From contig NC_056752.1 in assembly GCF_018687715.1 (NCBI RefSeq), positions 45,034,501-45,098,500 of the forward strand: DNA of 64,000 nt, read 5' to 3'. Positions within the stretch are counted from its first letter, which is position 1. Every line of letters starts with the position of its first letter. Source of the stretch: Carya illinoinensis (Eukaryota; Streptophyta; Magnoliopsida; Fagales; Juglandaceae). Below the pieces are notes generated by a model. The model was not told the DNA's origin, did not search any database, and worked only from the letters and a program-made list of their open reading frames with translations. This document shows, in pieces, positions 24,725 to 36,037 of the stretch. The position numbers and the translations under genes were made by a program.

Positions 24725-26865
24725 TGTGACGCCCCCAAATCCCCACGCCCGAACACGGGAAAATTGAGACGTCCGGATGGTGACAACCCGGGTCACCATC
24801 CCATCGACGGGTGCCGAGTGTGTGCAAGGCAACAGATGTGTACAGAGAAACACGCAGCGGATAACGAAAGTCATAACTAAGTACCAGAATTTTCTTAACG
24901 TAATACAAGCTGTTTAAAACATACATAAATAAAATATTACAAACACAAATACAGTTTTAAACAAATATAAAAGATAGCATCAGTAACCCGGCGGAGCCGC
25001 ATCCTCGGGCTCAGCCTCCTCCTCTTCGTCTTCTAACTCTGCACCAAAAGCTACGGAACCACGAATGGTACCGCAGGTAAGTAAAACCCAAACACTACCA
25101 GATAAAAACACATAAAACTCAAACAAGATGTATGAACCATGCCCAATGCACAAAGCCCATAAAACCCAAGTTTTCCACACACGCCAAAAACCCATTTGGC
25201 CCAAAAGCATATCCTTTCTGAAAAACACGCCAAAAGTCACATTTGGCCGTCAAAAGTCCATTTGGCCCAATATCTCGCCAGAAGTCCATCCGGCCCATGC
25301 CAAAAGTCTCATTTGGCCTCATAAACCATTATCCAATTTTAACCGTATGCACCATGACCTCCCCTAGGGGTCATCCGCACACCCTGGCTCCAGTGTCACA
25401 CCGTAGAGTACCACCACGCATGTGACACCTAACGAGCGATGCCCAGTTCCGCCCCGCGCGTGCGTAGCCAAGCATCCTTTAGCCCTCGCCAGCGAAGGGC
25501 CACGGAGTCGGTGAGTAGGGCGATGCCCGGTTCCGCGCCCGGCGCGTTCGTAGCCAAGCATCCCCTAGCCCCGCTCCCGTCATCTCTCTCGACAACTCAG
25601 GGGACATCACTCAGTTTATTCCGCTCCCGAGTGACCAGAGGAGCTCTACCGAGATAATAACCCATCCCGGCTTGGGCTCGTGATACACACGCACCCGTAA
25701 AACCACTCACGCCAATACACAGGCTTTTCACACATGAACAAAAATACACGTGCATGCACCATGAAATGTCATATCAATGCATAATAAAATAACCAACCAA
25801 CATAAATCAATTAAACAGACAACTCCGTCCTCCATCCATCCGACCCCCGAAACTCCTCAGACTCAGTCCGGAATCAACAACCAACAACAGTAAATAAATT
25901 GAATGAGCGATATATATTTAAATCTGAAAATAGGGTTTGGAAAATACTTACAGCGCTATATGGCAATTTTAGAAAACAAGCGGCGTTACAAGCGGCGGAA
26001 AAACAACGTCACAGTGAAAATTCACTGTGGCCGTGGGTCTGAAAAACCCACTTTTGAACGGGGACAAACTAGGATACGAGATTGATAGGGTATGGTCTAG
26101 GGATGGTTGTGAAGCTATTGGAAGTGACGAACGGCCGTGGGTGGCGGCGGAATGGCCGGAAATGGCCGGATTACCCAAAACGGAAACTAAGCTCGTAGGA
26201 GCTGTTCCGGTGGTCGTTGGAGGCCGGAAATGGGTGGGTTAGGACGGCAAGGAGTCGGTGATGAAGTGGTGAAGAAATGGTGGCCGGAGGTGGAGCGACG
26301 GCGGCGGATCGGAGCAAAATCCGTGCGCCCTTCTTGGAGCTTTTCCGGCCAAACGGCCGGCCGGTTGGGGGTGGGTTTTGGAGGGGTGGTGCACCGGAGG
26401 GAGAGGAAGAGAATGGGACCGGTGGGAGGCCGAACGGTGGCCGGACGGCGGCGGTAGGGTAGAGAGAAGGTGACGCCGGCGTGAGGGAGAGGGAGGAGAG
26501 AGAGAGAGAGAGAGAGCACGGGGGGGTCCAAACGCGGGAGAAGAAGAGAGAAAAGAAAAAAAGAAAAAAAAGAAAAAGAAGGAAAAAAGGAAAAGAAGGG
26601 AAAAAGAAAAAAGGAAAAAGAGAAAAAAGGAAAAAGATGTGAAAAGAGATGAGGTCCAATCCTCACTCCGGGAAAACGAAACAAACCGCCAAAAAGATTA
26701 AAACCACAAAACAACTTAAAGAAATAAAACACAACCTCAAATAAATTAAATTAAATTAAAACCTAATTTTTAAAACGTAAATAAATTAAAATAAAATAAC
26801 TGATATATTAATTAAAATAAAAACAATTATTTCCGCGAAAATGCACTCAAAAGCGGGTCATCACA
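24725..26865 (-). mobile_element. Solo LTR (inner), nested in the outer LTR
   Basis: This 2141-bp block starts TGTGACGCCCCCAAATCC and ends GCGGGTCATCACA. It is flanked by perfect ATTAC duplications and is markedly GC-richer than its surroundings. Read on the minus strand it opens TGTGATGACCCGC, a common style for plant Gypsy LTRs. The minus-strand sequence carries a frame ending in an acidic tail (EDEEEEAEPEDAAPPGY, stop at 24980) followed by T-rich, polyadenylation-like sequence, which supports minus orientation. It interrupts the outer LTR and so is younger. No coding domain or partner LTR is present. The long purine/pyrimidine tracts near 26480-26640 make long spurious open frames. Confidence 0.85.
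25188..25322. repeat. Short CATTTGGCC-type repeats in the inner LTR
   Basis: About five degenerate copies of a GCCAAAAGTC-CATTTGGCC motif occur in a row, with variants such as CATCCGGCC and CACATTTGGCC. Their spacing is irregular, about 24-35 bp. Confidence 0.7.
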
Positions 26866-26870
26866 ATTAC
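26866..26870. other. Target-site duplication of inner LTR, right copy (ATTAC)
   Basis: ATTAC follows the terminal CA of the inner LTR. The outer LTR sequence resumes directly after it. Confidence 0.85.
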
Positions 26871-27190
26871 CTCAAGATATTTCTTTTTATCCAATAATAT
26901 CTACAGTTTTGAACAGACGTTTTGTCCGAAAATATGAAAAAATGTTATTGCGCTATAAGACTTTAAATAACCCTCCGAGTCTAATGGCACAAACCATAAT
27001 ACATTTGGACACTTCTAACTATCTCCAATAATCAAAAACACACTTCTGATACTATAGTAAATAATAACACTAACTATGTAGTTAGACAAAAACCTATACG
27101 ATTAATGGATTCGTGAAAACTTATGGGATTTTCACGAGGTTCCTAAAGTTAATAGAAATTTCACAATTGAATTTCTAACGGGCTGTTACA

Positions 27191-27195
27191 AGTAA
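27191..27195. other. Target-site duplication of outer LTR, right copy (AGTAA)
   Basis: AGTAA follows GGGCTGTTACA and matches 21615-21619. Confidence 0.85.
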
Positions 27196-28019
27196 TACAT
27201 ATAATGTTGATGGCAAAGCAATTTGGCTAAATGACTCAATTCATCTTGCGATAGACAAGTTATTTTACCGATTTGGATTTTTGAGTTGTGCTAAAAGAAT
27301 TGGACTAAATTGACTTTTAGTAAATCAATCTAAAAAATTCTATGCGGAGTCACTTTTGTAGACTCATTTGTGCATTCCAATGATATGATTGGTTATATAT
27401 TAAAAAAAATTAATTCAGCCAATCATATTAATTAAGTGTGTAAGAAGTACATAAAAGTGACTGTATGTAATATTACTCAATCAATATATTAGTGTCGCGT
27501 CGCAATCTTTGTCTTATAGATTACAAAATGAATTTTACTATCCATGATCTCCACTCACTACATTTATCTTTATTATTTTTTAATTTTTTTAATTTTATTA
27601 TGTTTAAACTAATTGATTTCTTCTACTCATCATCTATACATTATATATTTAATAAAATAAAAAATAAAAGTAATATGCAGGGTGTGAGGAAGAATTTTTC
27701 TTACAAAATAGAAGAGAACAAACATTCTTCTAATGAAAATGTCTTGATGACATAAAGTAAATCATATCTATTTTGTATAAATTACGAGATATTTTGATTA
27801 TTCGCTTATTATAAATAAATAGATAATCTCTTTATTTATTTATATTAATTTAACTCATTAATGCCATAATAGAACCATCCAGAAGCTTGATATCCAACCA
27901 TGTAGCATTTCAGGAATGCGCGTTCTGGTCCTTACGGAATTTGGTTGGATAAGCTTATGCTCTGATTTAAAAAAAGGGAGGAAAAAAATTAATTGGCGGA
28001 AGTATTGGTATAGATTTGG

Positions 28020-29125
28020 AAATTATTTTTATCTCATTTTATTTTATTATATTTTATTTTTTTAATATTATTTAAATATAAACACTTTTAAATTAATTAT
28101 TATAATTTTTCTAAACTTTCAAATAAAAAATAATTTAATTTTTTTAAATCTCAAAATAAAAATAATATTAAAAAATTATTTTATAAAAAACTTTATAATA
28201 TTTTTTATTTAACTTTTTTTTTTCTTATTTCTCAAAATCTAATAAATACCTAATTCAAACTATCTCATTACTATTCACAAAATTCATATATTATTTCATT
28301 CTCAAATCATCTCATAAGAAAACTCAAGAAAAAAGTCAAGAAATTGGTACTTTGTATTATACATGATGTAAGCACGCAAGATTGAGCATATTTGGATCTT
28401 ATAATTTAAGTCTCGTTTAGTTACACAGTTCATATGAGAAGAGATATTTTGTTAAAATTTGAATAAAATATTTATTATAATATAATTTTTTAATATAAGT
28501 TCTGTTCTAAGATTTAAAAAAGTTGAATTATTTATTATATTTTGTATATGAATTTGAAAAAATTGTAAAAATGAGATGAGAAGAGATAATTTAGATTTGG
28601 GTAAACAAACGTGGCCTTACTTAATTAAGATAAACTAAGATCTTTGGTCAAGAAAAGCAATAAGGGGATACTTGATAATGTTTTTTATCCTATTTCATTC
28701 AATCTCATTTACTTTTCAAATATCATTTAAATATAGACACTTAAACTAATTATTAAAACTTTTTCAAACTAATAATTACAACTTTTCTAAACTTCCAAAC
28801 ATAATACAAAAAATAATTCAATATTTTTAAGGTGCTGTCTAGATAATTTATTGAGATGAAAGTTAAATAAAATATTATTTTTAATATTATTATTGTTTTA
28901 GGATTTGAAAAGGTTGAATTATTTATTATATTTTAAGTGAAAATTTAAAAAAACTGTAATGATAAGATAAAACATTTTCACTATCTAAAAATAAATATAA
29001 TATTAAAAAATTATATTATAACAATATTTTTATTCAACTTTTTCTTTCTTATTTTTCAAAACCCCATAAATCATTATAACTCAAACTATTTTACTATTAT
29101 TCACAAATTTTTTATCTCATCTCTT
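28020..29125. mobile_element. Cluster of family C MITE-like elements
   Basis: Several elements of about 200-300 bp lie end to end. Shared blocks include ATAATTTAATTTTTTTAAAT, AAAATAATAATATTAAAAAA and TTTTATTTAACTTTTA, in both orientations, with ATCTCATTT or AAATGAGAT at the outer ends. They carry no genes. The family recurs at least ten times in this window and resembles elements abundant in Juglandaceae/Fagaceae genomes (from memory). Individual boundaries are approximate. Confidence 0.6.
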
Positions 29126-30184
29126 TCCGCATGCCCTTCTATAAATCTATCCGCCTTTTGAACAATTGTTTAGATAGGAAGACCTGAAGTGAATGTTTCA
29201 CTTATTAGCTAGGGAACTAATTAGCTAGGAAGGAAGGATTGGAAGAGATTTGTTAATGTCGAAAAAGTCGCAAATAAGCCAAAAGGGAAGAAAGAGTTAT
29301 TTTCGGCTCGTTATAACGATTTGAGTCACGATTGATATGGTCTGGAGCTCCCGACAATGGTCCGATGTGCTCCATAGTGTTGATCTGTACATCCATAATG
29401 GTGAATAAGAAGCAAATGCATAAAAAAAATAGAGTGGCTATACAAATTTAAGTAGGTTCGGCATAATGCTACATTCACAGGTATTTAGAGAGGAGAAATC
29501 CACTATAATATTTTTTTTTATAATCTCTCGTAATCACTCATTTCTCACTGTATAATAGAAATCGACGATCTATTTGTTGGAGGAGATATTCACGTTGGAG
29601 CTTTCATCGTGAAGTTAAAGAAGTTGAAGAAAAAGTTGAGGCTCCCTAGAATCACCTAGCCATTTCCTTTTTATTTGACCCATCTTTTTGTGTGCCCCTC
29701 GATAGTGGTGAGGAACAACTTTTTTTTTCCCTTATGTGTCTAACATCCCCTCCTTTGTTTTCTTTTTTTCTTTTTAATTTTTACCTTTTTTCCTTTTATT
29801 TCTTCCTTATTTTCCTCCTGACACATTCTCTTCCTTTGTCTTTTCTTTATCTCCCATTTCTCTCTCATTCTTTTATTTTGTAATGGGGATCATTTGATGA
29901 ACTGGCTTGGATATCTGGGCTTGAAATATTTTATCCCCTGCAAGATTTTTTCAAAATTTTTAAGGGAATTAAGATTTCGATTGATTTTTTTGGATGCCTT
30001 TTTATTTGTAATATTAAATATAGTCATAGAATATATAAACACAACACCTTCTATTTGAAAAAGAATAAATTTATTATTAAAAAAATAATTTTTTTATATA
30101 GATTTTTATTTATTTATTTATTTTTCAATAGAAGGCCACGATACTTGATGTATTGAATTTTTTTTTTTAACTCTTTTAATAACA

Positions 30185-30610
30185 CTAGGTTTGGATATGA
30201 AAAAGGTTTCAGCTTATCATATTTCATTATTATAATTTTTTTAATTTTTATATAAAATACAATAAATTTTTTAATTTTTTAAAATTTTAAAAGAATAATA
30301 ATATTTAAAAATAATATTCTAACAATATTTTATTTAATTTTTAACTTTAATCTAAAATTATCTCATCTCATTTCACTATACAAACCTTACCTAAATCCTT
30401 AGGCCTCGTTTGTTTATATAAATCTAAACTATCTTATCTTATCTTATCTTATCATTCCAACCTTTTAAATTTTTATACAAAATATAATAAATAATTTAAT
30501 TTTTTTAAATGTTAAAATAAAATTAATATTAAAAAATTATATTATAATAATATTTTATTTAATTTTTAACAAAATTTCTTATCTCAATTAAATTGTCTGA
30601 CCAAGTCACC
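30185..30610. mobile_element. Two family C MITE-like elements
   Basis: The first lies at about 30185-30395 and the second at about 30405-30610. The second opens with GCCTCGTTTG and a (ATCTT)n run, and ends in ATCTCAATTAAA followed by CAAACGAG, so its outer ends are complementary. Confidence 0.6.
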
Positions 30611-30814
30611 AAACGAGCCACCGCGTAACAGCAGTTGTCTAATTTTATTAAGGTCCGAAGCCGTTCCGAAGCCGTTACACTCCCGGGAGTTCGGTTAGAG
30701 TTGGGCTAAAAGCGCAACATAAAGCAGGGCTTTGAGGCCTTTTGACGGTATGATTTAGGCGGTGTGTTAGGCAGAGGCCTGCCCGTATGACAGGAGGAGG
30801 TTCACGAGGGAGAA

Positions 30815-31110
30815 TTGAATTGAAATAAAAATTAAAAATTAAATAAAATATTATTTTTAATATTATTATTATTTTAAAATAAAAAAATTAAATTATTTAT
30901 TATATTTTATATTAAAATTTAAAAAAATTGTAATAATTAAATTAGATATGTTAAAATTTAATTCTCCAATTCCTCTCAATCCATCTCATTTAATTATTAT
31001 AACTTTTTTAACTTTCAATACAAAATATAATAAACAATTTAATTTTTTTAAACTTTAAAATAATAATATTAAAAAATAATAATACTCCCAACTTTTATTT
31101 CAACCTCAAC
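30815..31110. mobile_element. Family C MITE-like elements, inverted pair
   Basis: AAAATAAAAAATTAAATTATTTATTATATTTT-type sequence on the left is followed by its inverse near 31020-31080, so the two halves face each other. Confidence 0.55.
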
Positions 31111-32163
31111 AAAATTTAACTTTCACGCCACCACTATCAAATTATTGCTACTTGGGGGATTTTACATCACTTCCGTAGACCCTCACAAAAAGACAGTTCT
31201 CCGATTCACTTTGTGAATTAATATGATCATCATTGATCATAAACAAATTATTGCGTAGTTCGGGGATTTTGTCGTTGCCTTTTGGTTTATGAACTCGGTT
31301 TTGTGTTGGTGCCTTAATGGGTATTTGGTGGTATCTCTCGGTCATTGCTCAAAACAGATGTGAGTGCAGCTGAAACCCTCGTATTCAATATCTCTTATTG
31401 CTTTCTATAGTATTTTCCAAATCTAGCTGGTTGTGGATAATTTTCTTTAATGTGTATTATTGAATAATATTTTGGTTCATTTCAGATCTATATTCTTTAC
31501 TCACATGGAACCTGTTATTTTCAATAGAAACATCTAGTTGAAGAGCACAGGTGGATGGTGGACCATAGGTGCAAGAACAGGTTTGCAGAAAAGTACTTAG
31601 CTCGAACTGCCCTTTCTTCTTGCAGTTTTATTTTTAATTTTTGCAGACAAAACCTTGTAACTTTTATGTTGTATACTGCAGTAGTCTACAAAAGGGTTCT
31701 GGAATCGGAGATAGTTTGCGTAGTGGCGGAATTTCATTGATGGTTAGAGGTGGGATTGGGATGCTTGAGTTGGGGTAGCTTTAGGTGGGATATCTTTGAA
31801 GTTAAAGCGGTATATAAGTTGAACAGCCCGATGGTCTGGCCGTTGGGGTCTTCCTTCGTTACAGCTTTTGTGCAGCGATATTTGAAGATAAGCATCTACT
31901 ATATGCTTGTTGAGCTATTGTAGATATTTGGAATTCTTTGGCGAAATCCCCGTTCCAATAGTGTGCTGCAAATGATTGTCTTTGTTTTGAGGTTCTTTGG
32001 GTGGGGTTCTCGAATTGGGAACTGGTGAGCTGTTTGATAGAATATCGTGAGTGATAAGGATTTTGTGGGTTTTCCTCCTTCTGGAGTAAGGCGAGAGACG
32101 ATACCGTAAGCACTATGAAATTTAGAACTTTGGTTTGAGTCTGGAGGATCTTAGTCATCTGAT

Positions 32164-35100
32164 ATGGGTGGCATCAAGACTGTCGTTTGGTTTAGGAGGG
32201 ACCTCAGAATAGAGGATAATCCCGCCTTAGCTGCAGCTGCTAGGGATGGTTCTGTTTTTCCTGTCTATATATGGTGCCCTAAAGAGGAAGGACAATTTTA
32301 TCCCGGCCGAGTTTCAAGGTGGTGGCTGAAGCAATCTCTTGCCCACTTGGAACGGTCCCTGAAGTCCCTTGGGGCTGAGCTTATGCTGATCAAAACTGAC
32401 AGTACTCTTGCCAGTCTTTTCGAGTGCATCAAAGCAGTTGGGGCAACAAAAGTAGTATTCAACCATCTTTATGGTATTTTCTGGTTCCTTTCTTCAAAGC
32501 AGCTTGACTCCACTGATATAAACTTTAATCGACTAAATAAATTTAGTGAGCATATCAACTATGACCTTATTCGTTGTTAAATTATCAATTGTTAAGATAA
32601 TAGGAAAGAATTTCATTTATGTTCTAACACTCGCAGTCACACGTGATCTAAACTCCCCTTTTATAATTAAATTATCATAAGCTAATAGGAAGCAAGTGAA
32701 TCAATGATTTCATTTATGTTCTAACACTCGCTGTCACGCGTGGGCTAAACTCCTATTTTATAAACGGAACATAACATCTAAGATATTCAATTTATAATGG
32801 GGAGGTTAGGTGTGTTGTCGTATATCATACTCAGGACTTATGTTTTGGCACCATCTTATCACTACTAAAAGCCCATGTTGATGAGAATAAGTGAAGTTAA
32901 GCATTTAATATATATTCTAACATTCTTTTGTCGCTCATGCTTATATGTCCATTGTACTTGAATGGTATATATTCAGTGGCAAACTAATCCATGTATGAAT
33001 CTTTCAGCTTATTATAGCTGTTATTCTTTAAGTTTATAGTTCGGTCACATGATTACTACACCGATATAAGATATGGGTGTCAAAGAGATAAATAAACAAG
33101 TCTGTGAACTTGTAAAACTCTAGTGACCTCTGGTACATCTGAAGAGCTTTAATTTCCCCCCCCCCCCCCCCCCCCCCCCCAACAATCCCAGATCCTGTAT
33201 CACTTGTTCGAGATCACAACATTAAAGAAAAACTGGTGGAGCTTGGAATTTCTGTGCAAAGCTATAATGGAGACTTGTTGTATGAGCCATGGGAGGTATT
33301 CGATGAAAGTGGTCAAGCTTTTACAACCTTTGAGGCATATTGGAATAAATGTTTGCACTTGCAAATAGAACCTGTTTCACTTCTTCCTCCATGGAAATTA
33401 GTTCCAGCTACAGGTACATTTTTAACAGAACGTATTTTAGCTTTGTTCTTCCATGATGGCACAACTAACTGTCTACTTCAGAGGTTAAAATAAATAATAT
33501 GTTCTAGTGATGTAAAAGCTAAGAAGGTAGCGTACTGTTTAACATAATTCTATAGGAAGCAAAATGGTCATGATGTTCAGTTCAGATTTTACCCTCTCAA
33601 TATATTCTGTGTGTAGAAGAGTGAAGGAACAGTGGGAGTGAATATCTGAGAAGTGCTTCTTCTGTATTTATGACAGGAACCGTTAATAAGTGTTCAATCG
33701 GGGAATTGGGCCTTGAGGATGAATCAGAAAAATCTAGCAATGCCTTGTTAGGAAGAGCATGGTTTCCAGGTTGGAGCAATGCTGATAAGGCACTAACTGA
33801 ATTTGTGGAGCAGCATCTGCTTGAATATTCTAAGAATAGACTAAGGGTTGAGGGGAACTCCACATCACTTTTGTCCCCATATCTTCATCATGGAGAACTA
33901 AGTGTGCGGAAAGTTTTCCAATTTGTGAGAATGAAACAGGTACTATGGACAAAAGAAGGGAACTCTGTGGGGGAAGAGAGTGTGACTCTTTTCCTCAAGG
34001 CAATCGGGCTTAGAGAATACTCCCGTTATCTTTGTTTCAACTTCCCCTTCACTCATGAGAGGTCATTACTGAGCAACTTGAAATTTTTCCCTTGGCATGC
34101 TGACCAAGCCCATTTTAAGGCTTGGAGGCAGGGTCGAACTGGCTACCCATTAGTTGATGCAGGTATGAGAGAACTTTGGGCAACTGGATGGATACATAAT
34201 CAAGTAAGAGTGATTGTTTCAAGTTTTGCAGTGAAAGTTCTACTTCTTCCATGGAAATGGGGGATGAAGTATTTCTGGGACACACTTCTGGATGCAGATA
34301 TAGAAAGTGATATCCTTGGTTGGCAGTTTATATCTGGGAGCTTACCGGATGGCCATGAACTTGAGCGACTGGACAGCCCAGAGGTATATTGGGCTTTGTT
34401 TGATTATAAAAGCGGTTGAAATTAAATTTATAACAAGCTATTGGACTTCGTTTCAAGACAATACAAGATTTTATCTTTAATATGCAATGATGCATTATGT
34501 GGGTATGTCTTGTAATTGTGTGGCGACGTGTAATCTACATTCCTCGCATTCAAGTGCTGCTCTGTGTGTGTATAAAATTTCCACAGAATGTCCAAATGCC
34601 CCCATAAGAATAAGCCATGCCATCAGATGTCGACTGGAGTAAGCATAAAATTTTTTGCATACGAAATTTTTCTTACAAATCCTGGAAGTCTTTTGCATGA
34701 TTCGAGAAAGGTAGTAAAAGTAGATATTTTTGAAGAAAATCAAACGCGTTTTTTTACTCCTTTGGTGTGCTGATTCTCATGCTGAGCAGAATGGAGTTAT
34801 GTTGGTGGACAGTGAGCCCCAAATTTAGATTTTGCTGAACGAAATAATATTTTTCCCTGCCTGTTCACACCTGACTTTTTGTTTCTTTCTATCTAATTTT
34901 TGGAGTCAGATTCAAGGCTCAAAATTCGATCCAGAGGGTGAATATGTGAGGCATTGGCTGCCTGAGCTAACACGGATGCCGACTGAGTGGATTCATCATC
35001 CTTGGGATGCACCGTGTTCTGTACTGAAAGCTTCAGGGGTGGACTTGGGATTAAACTATCCAAAACCAATAGTTGGGTTGGATTTGGCTAGAGAACGTTT

Positions 35101-36037
35101 GTCTGAAGCTATATTCAAGATGTGGGAAATAGAAGCAGCTGCTAGGGTCTCAAACACAAATGGTGCAAATGAAGTTGTTGTTGATAACTCTGATGGCACT
35201 GAAAATTTAGCCATTTCAACGATTGCCTTGAAGATAAATGCTCCTTGTCCTACTGTTTCATCAAATGATCAGCGGGTGCCAACGATTCAAAATTCCAAGA
35301 AGCACCCACTAAATAGGAAGAGATCAAAATATGTGGTAGAGGAAAAGCTACTCCCAGATTTTTCGCACAAGCTTAACAATGGAGCTGGGACCCCAAGAAT
35401 AGATGAAGATGTATGCTCTACGGCTGAATCTTCATCAGTTAAGAAGCAAAGTACCAGCAGAAATTCTTTTTCCGTTCCTCAGTCGTGTTTTTCATCAGAA
35501 GGCAAGTCTTTTCCAGAGTACAAATCTTCTGCCTTGAAGCGGCCACGGCAAGAGCAGATTGACATGGAGCAGAGTCCGAGCGGAGATGGTAAGTAATATC
35601 AGTTATTTTGCAATTAATTACTCAAGTTCTCATAACCACATATATTCAAAGCCGAATAAATTTAAGTATATTTTTTAATCAGTAGGAAATCTTATTAAAA
35701 GGCACGATAAGATCATTTTCAATCTGTTTAGCCACTGTTTTTGGTTTCTTGCCAATATTTATAAGCTGATGATTGAGAAAGCTTGTGTCCTTACTGGGCA
35801 TACGGGTTATCCAAATATATATAAAATGGGTTTTAGGCGTTTGAACTCACTCTCTTGCACTTTTTAAATTGCTCAAATAATAATCATGGTGCTCTTACCT
35901 GTAGCAAATTACTGCTGAAAACATGACACAAATAGGTTTACAATAATAGGTGCCTCAGTTTGTAATGTATTGCCACTTTCACAGAAGTGGCCTGCTCAGA
36001 TACGAGATTCGGACATGGATTACTGTCATCTTTCTAA
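32164..36037 (+). CDS. CRY2: Cryptochrome 2 blue-light receptor, 4-5 coding exons
   Basis: CRY2 is a nuclear flavoprotein photoreceptor that controls flowering and growth under blue light. Coding exons are 32164-32473, 33192-33413, 33677-34383 and 34910-35588, with an optional last exon at 35985-36037. The start MGGIKTVVWFRRDLRIEDNP and WCPKEEGQFYPGR match CRY2 rather than CRY1. The photolyase-homology region is complete. By alignment from memory with Arabidopsis CRY2, the tryptophan triad is W307, W360 and W383, and the FAD-facing aspartate is D373 in WDTLLDAD. The C-terminal tail has the DQxVP motif (DQRVP, 523-527), a basic NRKRSK (538-543) and STAESSS (from 573), the DAS elements. Exon 4 ends at a strong donor (GATG/GTAAGT). 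Splicing to AG at 35984 gives 656 residues; reading through stops at 35594-35596 and gives 641. Intron 1 ends in a 25-base C run. No inactivating change was found. Confidence 0.93.
33156..33180 (+). repeat. C25 homopolymer beside the CRY2 intron 1 acceptor
   Basis: Twenty-five consecutive C residues end 11 nt before the first base of CRY2 exon 2, so they form the polypyrimidine tract of that splice site. Confidence 0.9.

Larger units (their letters stand above)
21620..27190 (-). mobile_element. Large solo LTR (outer), interrupted by a second LTR
   Basis: The element begins TGTGACGCCCAC and ends GGGCTGTTACA, with TG...CA ends, and is flanked by the perfect 5-bp repeat AGTAA. Removing the nested insertion (24725-26865 plus one 5-bp duplication) leaves about 3.4 kb. 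No retroviral protein domain or second LTR copy is visible, so it is read as a solo LTR, probably of a Ty3/Gypsy element. Minus orientation is inferred because the acceptor-like site and acidic frame (22012 to 21967) lie toward the left end, as in the inner LTR. It contains a five-copy hairpin-forming repeat (22307-22558) and two perfect hairpins (22026-22083). A large terminal-repeat element without internal genes is the alternative. Confidence 0.8.
27196..32163. other. Repeat-rich intergenic region and CRY2 upstream region
   Basis: No gene is supported. The stretch is dominated by clusters of family C inverted-repeat elements (28020-29125, 30185-30610, 30815-31110). The last ~800 bp before 32164 is more mixed in composition and should hold the CRY2 promoter and 5' leader. 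A leader intron is possible; a TTTCAG site lies near 31485. Confidence 0.5.

Noticed and set aside
26171..26732. Minus-strand frames of 162 and 181 codons rich in F, S, L and P
   Set aside because: They arise from the purine/pyrimidine-asymmetric part of the inner LTR; composition is repeat-driven.
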